A stretch of 34,019 nucleotides of DNA from assembly GCA_903938445.1 (NCBI GenBank), contig CAJADG010000092.1, forward strand, positions 1-34,019. The letters are read 5' to 3'. Made by a program: the position numbers and the translations under genes. The notes below the pieces were generated by a model. That model saw nothing but the letters and a program-made list of their open reading frames with translations. It made no database searches and was not told where the DNA came from. Source of the stretch: an uncultured Bacteroidota bacterium (lineage in GTDB: Bacteria; Bacteroidota; Bacteroidia; Chitinophagales; Chitinophagaceae). Positions 9,101-14,574 of the stretch are shown in pieces (positions within the stretch are counted from its first letter, which is position 1; each line of letters starts with the position of its first letter).

Positions 9101-11842
9101 ATTGGAGCGGTATACATGAATACTTCTGATACTACCAATGCGATTTCATTTACTAGAAGCAATACCATCACTTTACCTGCATTGAATAATGCAACAATTG
9201 ATTTGATTGACTATAATAATGATGGTTTATTAGACTTAGCATTGTCAGGAAAAAGTCAGTCAACTGGTCAAATATTTAGAATATATCAAAATAAGTGGGT
9301 GGATTCAGTTGCAAAAACGGTTCAATTTGTACAAAGTAATGCAAATGTGAAATCATTTGAAAATGGTCAAACTACATGGGGAGACATTAATGCAGATGGT
9401 TATCCAGATATCATTTTCAGTGGTATTAGAACTGGTGTAGGTCCAATTAGCTCAATGGCGATTGCGGATCCAAGCTCAGCAAAAGTAAATGGTATCATCA
9501 AGTATAATGAATTGCCTACCTTCCCATTTGGTAATTACTCAGTAATGAGACCAAGTTTGGGTGACTTTAGTGGTAAGAAAGTGTTGGATTTGGTATTGGT
9601 TGGAACTGAAAAAGTTACAGATCCAGTAACAAATACGAGCACTACAAATTCATCATTCAAAATTTTGAAAAACGTTCGTGATTTGTCAGCAGCAGTTGTT
9701 GACCCAACTACTGTAGCAGGAACATATAGCAGTGTTGGTACCATTAAATCAATGGCATTGGCAAGTACCGCAACTGCAACAAGTGAAAGTATATTTTCAA
9801 ATAGTATTAGAGGATTCGCAGTTGATTCTTCAGTCGCTGTTGTTGACTCTAACTACATTGAGAATTCTTATGCACTTAACAAGGCTCCTGTTTCGCCTCA
9901 AATTGCTGGATCACAAATTGTAAGTCAAGTAGGTTCTCAATTTTTAGTTCAATTAAATTGGAAAGCTGCATCGGATGATAATACTCCTTCAGATGGTTTA
10001 ACTTATGCTGTTTCCATTGGTACAAAAGCAGGATCAAGTGATATCTTAGATGGTAATGCTGCTTTAAATACGGGAATTCGTAAAACACCAGATATGGGTA
10101 ATGCAGGTAAGAATACTTCTATGAATGTATTATTATCACCAGGTACTTATTATTGGACTGTACAATCAATTGATGGTTCAAACGCAGGTTCTAAATTTGC
10201 TCCTACCAATACCATACAAGTAAATGGTAATAGATCATTAGTGGAAAGAAGCGCACCTTATGACATCTTATTGAACAATGCGACTACTTCAAGCTTGTAT
10301 ATGAAACAAGGTGATTCAACTGTTAAATATAAATTGACAACAGCTGATAAGGATACAACTGCAGTAATTAAGTATTCAATCATTTCTGATGCTACAGTTA
10401 CTTCTGATGCTATCTTTAAATTAGATACTGTTAACAATTATTTACTGTTAAATAGTAAGCCAGCGAATGCTAGTTATAAAGTTAAATTGAGAGCTACAGA
10501 TAATTATGGTGCATTATTTGAAAAAGTATTTACTTTCACAGTAATACAAGCGCCAACTAAAATCTTAGTTAATGCAAAAGATTCTTCATTAATTTATTAC
10601 AATAAATCAAATGCTGATTCAGCTAAGTTTAGTTTGCAATTATCTGCATCTTATGATACACCGCCATCAATAACTCCGATATTAACCTATCAATATGTTA
10701 GTGGAGCAGGTGGTGAAAACAATGGCTTATTTGATTTAGCAAATACAGTATTAATTAACAAGCGAAGATTGGATAATGCAGATACGATTAAATTAAGAGT
10801 ATCTGTTACAGACCAGTATGGATTATCTGTAGAGAGATTAATCAAACTAATAAATTCAGACTGTGCTAAAGTCCCAACATTAGTTATTAAAGCAAATGCA
10901 ACAGCATGTTTACCTTTAGTTGTTAATTTAACGGATACTGCAGTTACAACAGGTTCTGCTGCTCTATTGAAATACAGTTATTTCTCCGATATTAATGCCA
11001 CACTTAAAGTAGCAGATCCTACCAAAGTGGCAACTACAGGAGTATACTACATTAAAGCAACAGATACGCTTGGCTGTTCAATTGCTAAACCAATTTCGGT
11101 TTCAGTATCAAGTCAACCAGCGGTGCCAACAATTGCTGCAGCATCTATTTGTCAAAATTCAACAGCTGTGAATATTGCATATACTGCTCCATCTGCTGCT
11201 GTAAAATTAGTTTGGTATGGTAATAATGCAACTGGTGGTACTCCATCAACTGTAACACCATCATTTAATACAAGTGCAGCTGGAACTTTATCTTACTATG
11301 TAGGACAAGCAGATACAGTTGCTGGATGTTATAGTGATAGAGTAAAACTTGATATTATTGTAAAACCAAATCCTGCTATACCAACTATCTCAAGAGACAC
11401 AGCTGGTTATTTAAAATCGTCAGTACTTACAGGATTCAAGTGGTATAAAGATGCAACTGCAGTGGATAGCACTAATGTTCAGATTAAACCAACCACTCCT
11501 GGAAGTTATACTTTGAAAGCGACTGAAAATGGTTGTACTACAACTTCAGCTGCATACTACTACTTAGTAACTGACATCATTAACTTAAGTGCAAATGAGT
11601 ATATCAAATTGGCACCTAATCCATTTGTTAACTTCTTAAACTTTGACTTTGTAGTGGAAGGGTACCAAAAATTAAATATTGAGGTATTTGAAGTTTCAAC
11701 AGGTATAAAAGTGGCAAGTAGACAAGGGTTATTTGCAGGAACTAAGTTGTCATTTAGTGAACTTTCATCAGGAATTTATATCTTTAAGGTAAGTTCAAAT
11801 GACAATAAGCTTAGTTATAAATTTAAAATGGTAAAATTATAA
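146..11842 (+). CDS. Giant T9SS-secreted protein: three beta-helix modules, FnIII linkers, three FG-GAP/VCBS propeller blocks, Ig-like domains, C-terminal sorting domain
   Basis: A 3898-residue protein exported by Sec and then very likely by the type IX system. A signal peptide covers about residues 1-27 (hydrophobic core, then LSAQS). Parallel beta-helix modules lie at about 32-425, 639-1030 and 1222-1540. Each opens with a GDT-hydrophobic-GTYNE-like segment and closes with DLGAVE, DIGAVE or DLGAIE, the signature of choice-of-anchor Q proteins. FnIII-like domains with YYY motifs link them. FG-GAP/VCBS calcium motifs such as DINNDGYPD and DYNNDGLLD form three blocks, at about 1750-2060, 2225-2615 and 2755-3160, separated by FnIII-like domains. 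Cadherin-like and Ig-like domains follow (about 3250-3810). The last 88 residues are a type-A sorting domain (NEYIKLAPNPF, SSGIYIFKV, terminal KMVKL). Surface display or release is inferred; the ligand is unknown. The ATG at 146 begins a good signal peptide. Confidence 0.9.
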   Translation: MKRNYSFLVIMLVSMLSFSFSNQLSAQSAGKRIIVDPTSTTNSGTSFSTIKMAVDSASSGDTVIVSEGTYNEKIKVNKRLVLASNFLLDGDTSHISKTIISGTGINQNSTSDALVFCTSFDRDTANFKFVGFTVSNASKYSMYVTVATISNCILQNSGNVQTNPFYFQGTKVVNSKFINNIGIMVIYADWVNPDYQPGFNVANCTFVNNTALGVSGLFPSPNNSGIVYINNSPSLFTNNIFYNNSGDNLISLAASKWNTNVDSINFYNNTFVYNNTRTALFRSWEGRNDISDPNFISIWYNNIINNNYKLATRTDVQGEFMFGGGNNAKNSTTTFKNNIMASDLNIDQSTGFSGNFTFNFDNTNIKATPVFKDTARLNFSLVDTSAGIGMGIVSDLLPKSDLFGKSRPTPAGSSPDLGAVENDNRYPTPIITSLSKAKSGGVNAIKVNYSIPVSPAPDSIIIYRAVTNDSAVILASTRKDTIAFSPTASLTFLDKTNVQNSTSYYYIVKTLFANKLKSSASSIATITTGTSTSTVIVPSGLTVTQANSRSGLSLTWTATSNTYTGTSTTPTNTPYIDIYRGLTKATASLLSTLRDTTTTYLDNSVTSETQYYYYLINRDVNNVVSDTSVNASFKTATPSTVSFYVSPSGSDNTTSNDGSLSRPFKTLKFTFTKALKGDTLIALPGVYNEKVSITPGVIFASKYILNNDTTEISKVIFNAAGLNGNAISYNTNNTNGQWIRTNVIGIKFTGAGGYGKMLYTGNGQTGQTFFSFNNCIFAQNGPKDMVHTDNRNPDQDIIYAQFNDSTSFQNSRFEDNYGRIEVNGRGIQIINNVFKYNFKNITRQNQDWIGYGIFRGWVNGKTIVANNIFAYNGIPWNDMNQHSLIRLNGSDSIYYTNNTFYGNRAPVMIFENNNPKAFITNNIFDKNTINMYANSNANVDYIFKNNFFNSNPENDNLISNLNGQFVNNIWDSTSGFADTTNFILSPTSKLINSGTNTFGSNNGQAVPSKDIYGNNRPGPAGTNSDIGAVESEFGFPSPVLVSLDGGDKSVYVKWQKPINGSINGYEIFRSTSSITSPTTPIITINKADSLFIIDTALTNLTKYYYRVRAYSGTVSKTYSALSNELSVKPNTPPSAIDTVSTYEGPRNVAIIWSDTSQVKRKYNIYRGLTTGSLDKIASNIDTTYYVDKLVVANTKYYYGVKVVDSVGATSNISKLAYSTPNNIWIIDTIGKATGNASINNPIKSIQYAINNGKAGDTILINNGTYVESLELLSKSYVIKAKNIGKVIVNPQNPSSDNVLRINDGNDIWGSGNEYSKPRNKFIGITFSGSSYVQWQNNYPASAILIWQGSNPIFESCTFSNNASNFVFTIDQSAPLFLNCIIANNTSQSGVFEIWGGQNSDLPRKKVAKIVNSTIVNNSYFSRSNGGSQNGIVIFNSIINSNGYDLNNFSDKTFNVVSSIVDNQKLLSQSSSNKLIDPQVNNNFTLTNYSPALGKSQDLLVLTSSQLNDTLRALTYDYNYASRPSPTGTKADLGAIENKYSVAAPLITRLQKSGTSITLTWEKGDATTNFNSIKVYRDTLASALDTLATPLNITVDTSSTKTISDVLPNNKVYYYALKATVGTGANAVTTGLSNVKSTLDTIFVPNLAFGNDTASIKVRATSRNGNAMGQMINLVKLASDGATALPKLILYSQETKSVDSTKTAGGGIPSDSLMVLNVLSGTAPNSIKLGLNRSVSISKGKSGDQLQIIGAMNVNGDDEFDFVGIFKNHNEISQRSTVVYLNNNNLSFGLDTINAPRAFFNQNINSWNQTTNLVYKWDQKSFDYNASNTGGQYVESAVERMDGNFDGKEEVIATLQQVKWEPNPLLNFGNNASISQINSNIRIVKFIDINNDGIPDIFGINNCPGCIGLPQTNGNPLLAFVSNKKDGKFYMYVTGINIDWNTNLYFADFLNNRKVQVMARISGGNYRIYGFDNNYAATTSPIQIDATLNDGKMDVGDINNDGYPDVVTVDNSGNFVAYINNHQSSFVKKSLGAPSYNSNAIWSLFNLKIVDINRDGFKDLMWLENVPESDGSVNWSSNNFALKTWIQSTGSQTRTAPTAISTDAISITNDGYKVKVKWTPTKDAIDNYMYANVKVDTLANFKAARINNGYNYRASNPTIPIVLDKVYARNYPDSLEFNDINLTSKKPYYVAVQMVNKDGQSSAYTSAIYTPVDPLTSIDNVIPGLYNARFAWGDYNNDGLLDLAVMGQSDNGNVTKVYQNTGSGFVDLNLTNRAFRYGDIKWVDLNNDGWLDIAMIGQPGSTGVSFQTLINNKGVFEVNTPTTVNGLKYANMAFGDIDNNGTLDMFTAGQDASGNAHSYMYKNDGKGNFTIDQEFNTYNVVPNMSYADARFVDYDLDGDLDLVYAGTGQDGSPQGGVRVNTLLDPKITTNSYSNAGSTNNGYTYNLNTYNNDCQCNVGLSMKNARFDMGDIDGDGDIDIVEIGTARKYSGSSYTEVPQLIILRNQTIENKNAKYGNYFSYGNIYSTTAVILDSISDGDVKLVDFNNDGLLDITVTGLDQSANAVTKFYLNQGGFGNFTLSKNASIPQYSQSAISWGDANGDGNMDLVISGNKTVGSSTSIYLNNQGTNGNKAPTTPNNLRFIDQGQGRILLQWDASTDDHTNSANLYYNLKLGTKPGLSDLRVIQVNATTDQLLTPNTSLIGSNQYYIELPPGVYYWSVQAVDGNYTSSHFASNQKIVLKYPWQFVNQGGIVDTRIQPLEKPAFAWADVNNNGVFDFLYLGHVTNGGDFGNSNTPVGLYRNMGGKFSKLKNDSTQSTIAGTGTNFRDDLAGIVNAQIKWIDLNNDGLLDLVVAGNDVNSSNGKLAIFRNKGNYKFENITGNIYPGSFGNYLTDPKIEFVDLDNNGYKDMIYTGTDNQGGAVGVFKFVGFYKDTTNKTTGIKSAQIKSNLDQLLSNVSNVSLAIGDINKDLKTDLAILYDDGYSAARIGAVYMNTSDTTNAISFTRSNTITLPALNNATIDLIDYNNDGLLDLALSGKSQSTGQIFRIYQNKWVDSVAKTVQFVQSNANVKSFENGQTTWGDINADGYPDIIFSGIRTGVGPISSMAIADPSSAKVNGIIKYNELPTFPFGNYSVMRPSLGDFSGKKVLDLVLVGTEKVTDPVTNTSTTNSSFKILKNVRDLSAAVVDPTTVAGTYSSVGTIKSMALASTATATSESIFSNSIRGFAVDSSVAVVDSNYIENSYALNKAPVSPQIAGSQIVSQVGSQFLVQLNWKAASDDNTPSDGLTYAVSIGTKAGSSDILDGNAALNTGIRKTPDMGNAGKNTSMNVLLSPGTYYWTVQSIDGSNAGSKFAPTNTIQVNGNRSLVERSAPYDILLNNATTSSLYMKQGDSTVKYKLTTADKDTTAVIKYSIISDATVTSDAIFKLDTVNNYLLLNSKPANASYKVKLRATDNYGALFEKVFTFTVIQAPTKILVNAKDSSLIYYNKSNADSAKFSLQLSASYDTPPSITPILTYQYVSGAGGENNGLFDLANTVLINKRRLDNADTIKLRVSVTDQYGLSVERLIKLINSDCAKVPTLVIKANATACLPLVVNLTDTAVTTGSAALLKYSYFSDINATLKVADPTKVATTGVYYIKATDTLGCSIAKPISVSVSSQPAVPTIAAASICQNSTAVNIAYTAPSAAVKLVWYGNNATGGTPSTVTPSFNTSAAGTLSYYVGQADTVAGCYSDRVKLDIIVKPNPAIPTISRDTAGYLKSSVLTGFKWYKDATAVDSTNVQIKPTTPGSYTLKATENGCTTTSAAYYYLVTDIINLSANEYIKLAPNPFVNFLNFDFVVEGYQKLNIEVFEVSTGIKVASRQGLFAGTKLSFSELSSGIYIFKVSSNDNKLSYKFKMVKL

Positions 11843-11845
11843 TAT

Positions 11846-12277
11846 ATGAAAAATCTAAAATTCACTTTAATTGGCTTAGTATTTATACTTTTCTCATGTA
11901 GTAAAGGAGGGGATACAACAACAACTACTCCTACGCCAACTCCAACACCAACTCCTACTGAAGCCGCGGTTGCTTTTAGTGTAACTCAGGACCCAGGATC
12001 AGGAAATATTTTAGGAGTGGTAGGAACTTCTCAAACTATTAATGTGAAAGTAAGTTCAACATTGCCAACTGCAGGTGTAAATATTGATGTTTCAGTTACA
12101 AAAGATGCTGACAATTCATCAGTATTTAAAACAACTGCTTCAAGTGTTGCTGCAGATAATAGTGTAAGTATTACAGGTTTAACACCAGGTGTACTATGTA
12201 CTGCAACAGTTGTAGTAACTTCAAAATCAACAGCTACTAATAATAAAACAATCACTTTTAAGTTAGCGGCTAAGTAG
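11846..12277 (+). CDS. Small lipoprotein with Thr-Pro linker
   Basis: A 143-residue predicted lipoprotein. The lipobox L-F-S-C places the lipidated cysteine at residue 18, after a basic and hydrophobic signal. A Thr/Pro-rich linker (residues 24-38) leads to a single small domain of about 100 residues with alternating beta-strand-like segments (NVKVSS, SITGLTPG, ATVVVTSK), possibly Ig/FnIII-like. I do not recognise a named family. The gene starts 3 nt after the stop of the 3898-residue protein and ends at a strong terminator, so the two are probably co-transcribed and perhaps translationally coupled. A role in anchoring or assisting the giant protein at the envelope is only an inference from position. 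Confidence 0.8.
   Translation: MKNLKFTLIGLVFILFSCSKGGDTTTTTPTPTPTPTPTEAAVAFSVTQDPGSGNILGVVGTSQTINVKVSSTLPTAGVNIDVSVTKDADNSSVFKTTASSVAADNSVSITGLTPGVLCTATVVVTSKSTATNNKTITFKLAAK
11915..11959 (+). repeat. Thr/Pro codon repeat in the lipoprotein linker
   Basis: Fifteen codons read five Thr and then five Pro-Thr pairs, giving an imperfect six-base repeat (CCNACN). It encodes an extended linker just after the lipidated cysteine. The third codon positions vary, so slippage-prone perfect repetition is limited. Confidence 0.75.
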
Positions 12278-12294
12278 TTTCAATACTTTTCAAG

Positions 12295-12334
12295 AAAAGC
12301 CTCGATCGAAATTAATTTTCATCGAGGCTTTTTT
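12295..12334 (+). terminator. Rho-independent terminator after the lipoprotein gene
   Basis: AAGCCTCGAT (12297-12306) pairs perfectly with ATCGAGGCTT (12321-12330). The A-run before and T-run after extend the stem, which ends in six T. It lies 17 nt after the lipoprotein stop and would close the giant-protein/lipoprotein transcript. Confidence 0.9.
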
Positions 12335-12347
12335 ATTGTACAGTGCC

Positions 12348-12355
12348 TATCTTTG
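12348..12355 (+). promoter_or_regulatory. -7 box of the MFS gene; decides its start
   Basis: TATCTTTG matches TAnnTTTG exactly and sits 4 nt before the ATG at 12360. Transcription would start at or next to that ATG, giving a leaderless or nearly leaderless mRNA. No clear -33 TTTG is present at the expected distance, which falls in the stem of the preceding terminator. A TTG at 12336 extends the frame by 8 codons, but it lies upstream of this box and is unlikely to be the start. Confidence 0.55.
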
Positions 12356-12359
12356 TGCC

Positions 12360-13622
12360 ATGAAGGAAGTAAATCAGAGATATAAAACAGGCACTCAATT
12401 TTATTTAATACTTATTTTAGGATTACTTACATCCATTGGACCATTATCTATCGATATGTATTTGCCTGCTTTCCCAAGCATAGCAAAAAACTTAAATACA
12501 TCAGTCTCTAATGTGATGTTATCGCTTTCTTCTTTTTTTGTGGGGATATCCATTGGGCAGTTATTGTATGGGCCGTTGTTAGAAAGATTTGGTCGTAAAA
12601 CGCCTTTATATTTTGGATTAAGCTTGTATGCCATATCCGCAATTGCATGTGCTTCGGCTACTTCAGTAGAAACTTTAATCATTTTTAGATTTTTTCAAGC
12701 ATTGGGAGGTTGCGTAGGCATGGTGGCATCAAGAGCAATGGTGCGAGATTTATTTGATGTCAAAGACAATGCAAAGGTTTTTTCGACACTCATGTTGGTT
12801 GTTGCAGTTTCACCCATTATTGCCCCAACTTTAGGCGGATATATTACTACCGCCCTAGGATGGAGATATATATTTATCATGTTAATTATTGTCATTGCAT
12901 GTATAATTGCAGGTATATATTTCTTGCTTCCTGAAAGTAAAAAGCCTGATCCTAACTATTCACTAAAACCCTCAAATATATTAAAAGGGTTTGCAGTAAT
13001 TATTAAAGAACCACAGTTTGCCGTATATACATTTACAGGTGCAGTCGCTTATGCAGGTTTATATGCATACATCAGTGGATCTCCACATGTGTTTATGGAG
13101 GTATTTAAAGTAAGTGAACAACATTTTGGCTGGATTTTTGCGTTAGTCGCTGGAGGGTTGATTACTGCGAGTCAGTTTAATACTCAATTATTAAAAAAGT
13201 TCAGTTCAGAGCAAATAATAAAAATAGCGCTTACTGCGCAAGGTATTGTGGGCATTGTTTTAGTGGCTACATCTATTTTTGGATATAGTGAACTATATTC
13301 TACAATTGTTTTAGTATTATTATTTTTATGTTGTCAAGGATTTTTATTTCCAAATGCATCAGCACTTTCCATGGCGCCTTTCGCTTCTAATGCAGGAAAC
13401 GCATCTGCCCTGATGGGATTTATTCAAATGAGTGTAGGTGCATTTATGTCTGCTATGGTAAGCGTTTTTAATAATCCTACCACTTTACCTATGACAGGGG
13501 TGATGGCATTTTGCACCTTAAGCGCATCACTCATTTTTTACATTGGAAGGAAAGTGATTGTAAAAAAAGCAAGTATAGAATTGGTAGAAGAGGAGGAAGT
13601 GGAAATGATTAATACATTGTAA
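12360..13622 (+). CDS. Bcr/CflA-type MFS multidrug efflux transporter
   Basis: A 420-residue inner-membrane protein with about 12 hydrophobic segments, of normal length for the drug:H+ antiporter (12-TM) group of the major facilitator superfamily. The first helix carries the Bcr/CflA-like stretch SIGPLSIDMYLPAFPSIA. Motif A of the loop between helices 2 and 3 is seen as GPLLERFGRK near residue 70. The family exports drugs or small metabolites using the proton gradient; the substrate here cannot be read from sequence. The C-terminus is an acidic cytoplasmic tail (EEEEVE). The ATG at 12360 is preferred because an exact -7 box lies just before it. It faces a minus-strand outer-membrane barrel gene with a short convergent gap. 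Confidence 0.88.
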   Translation: MKEVNQRYKTGTQFYLILILGLLTSIGPLSIDMYLPAFPSIAKNLNTSVSNVMLSLSSFFVGISIGQLLYGPLLERFGRKTPLYFGLSLYAISAIACASATSVETLIIFRFFQALGGCVGMVASRAMVRDLFDVKDNAKVFSTLMLVVAVSPIIAPTLGGYITTALGWRYIFIMLIIVIACIIAGIYFLLPESKKPDPNYSLKPSNILKGFAVIIKEPQFAVYTFTGAVAYAGLYAYISGSPHVFMEVFKVSEQHFGWIFALVAGGLITASQFNTQLLKKFSSEQIIKIALTAQGIVGIVLVATSIFGYSELYSTIVLVLLFLCCQGFLFPNASALSMAPFASNAGNASALMGFIQMSVGAFMSAMVSVFNNPTTLPMTGVMAFCTLSASLIFYIGRKVIVKKASIELVEEEEVEMINTL

Positions 13623-13645
13623 AAACATATAATTCAAAAGGCTCC

Positions 13646-14470
13646 CTATTTTTTAATTGCACTCTTAGGTCCCATCGGTAAAGTGTATCCTAAATTCAAT
13701 ATAAATTCAAGTGTTCCAAATCCTTGTTGAGCAGTACCTTGATTCACTGCCAAATTATAATAATAGGCATAGTCTACTTTGCCAGCAAATTCTAAATAAA
13801 GACTTTTCTTGAATGTGCTTCTTAATGCATATTCAGCCCCTGTATTCCAACCTCCGAATTGAAAAAGTTGATTGTTTTTCACACCGAATAAACTGTTTTC
13901 AACGTGTGGAATTAATGGCCCAACTCCAATCTTTGCTAATCCATCAAAAGCAAAATCTTTAGTTGAGATGTTAGTGAATTTCTTTCTTTTTACAATATTG
14001 AATAATAAAAAGTTAGCACCATTATTTAAGTAGTAATAATTTCTGGAAGTACCTGTGCCTGTCTTTGAAAAAACAAAACTAGAGTCAATGGGTCTGTTAT
14101 TGTAAGTTCCCACCATATGCACTGTTTGGTTATCCAAAAACAACGCCTTTGTATGGTCAAAATTAATTTCAATAGCGAGGTCTTTATCTTTATCAATAAA
14201 ATAACCAATTCTATAATTATACTGCGGAATACTAATTGCCTTGGTTAATAAAGCATCATCCCATCCAGGGTGGTCTTCTAATTTGGTATTTTTGAAAGTA
14301 AAATTATTGCCTAAGCTAGGTTGATTAATACTTACGTTAGTTGGTGTATACCATTCTTTGTTATAGCCCCAAGAAAAATAAAATTCACCTTTCCTTTCGG
14401 TTTTTTGAGCAGTTGCATCATTCACAATAAATAAAATCACTAATACTGCCAACCATTTATTTAAATTCAT
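13646..14470 (-). CDS. Putative outer-membrane beta-barrel protein
   Basis: A 274-residue protein with a clear signal peptide (hydrophobic core about residues 6-17, then DATAQK). The mature part is rich in alternating aromatic/hydrophobic strands (FYFSWGYNKEWY, YNYRIGYF, LAIEINFDH, GFGTLEFILNLGYTLPMG) and ends in a strand-like segment, as expected of an outer-membrane barrel. It resembles uncharacterised Bacteroidota proteins that I know only as hypothetical; no function is assigned. The frame can be extended two codons to a TTG at 14476, but the ATG at 14470 directly begins the signal peptide and is preferred. It is divergent from the FAD/iron-sulfur dehydrogenase and convergent with the MFS gene, so it is probably transcribed alone. 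Confidence 0.75.
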   Translation of the reverse strand: MNLNKWLAVLVILFIVNDATAQKTERKGEFYFSWGYNKEWYTPTNVSINQPSLGNNFTFKNTKLEDHPGWDDALLTKAISIPQYNYRIGYFIDKDKDLAIEINFDHTKALFLDNQTVHMVGTYNNRPIDSSFVFSKTGTGTSRNYYYLNNGANFLLFNIVKRKKFTNISTKDFAFDGLAKIGVGPLIPHVENSLFGVKNNQLFQFGGWNTGAEYALRSTFKKSLYLEFAGKVDYAYYYNLAVNQGTAQQGFGTLEFILNLGYTLPMGPKSAIKK

Positions 14471-14548
14471 CTCCAAAATTTTTGTAAAGGTAGGATAAAA
14501 TAATGCTTGTAAGGCTTTAAAATGACATGTTTATAATCATATTTTAGG

Positions 14549-14556
14549 TAAATTTG
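14549..14556 (+). promoter_or_regulatory. -7 box of the FAD/Fe-S dehydrogenase gene; decides its start
   Basis: TAAATTTG is an exact TAnnTTTG match, 18 nt before the ATG at 14575. The in-frame TTG at 14554 lies inside this box and therefore cannot be the start if the box is used. No convincing -33 TTTG is seen. Confidence 0.5.
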
Positions 14557-14574
14557 CAACACGAATATTTTAAA

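Noticed and set aside
5399..9610. Periodic AATAATGATGG-like DNA repeats that could suggest a CRISPR or satellite array
   Set aside because: They are in frame and encode DxNNDG calcium motifs with variable spacing and sequence; there are no identical repeats, spacers or cas genes.
9535..10088. Antisense and alternative-frame open frames within the first giant gene (69, 63 and 70 residues)
   Set aside because: They lie fully inside the giant coding region, lack signals or domains, and have the low-complexity make-up of shadow frames.
12336..12359. TTG-initiated N-terminal extension of the MFS protein
   Set aside because: It lies upstream of an exact -7 box and adds a segment not expected in Bcr/CflA proteins; the ATG at 12360 is better.
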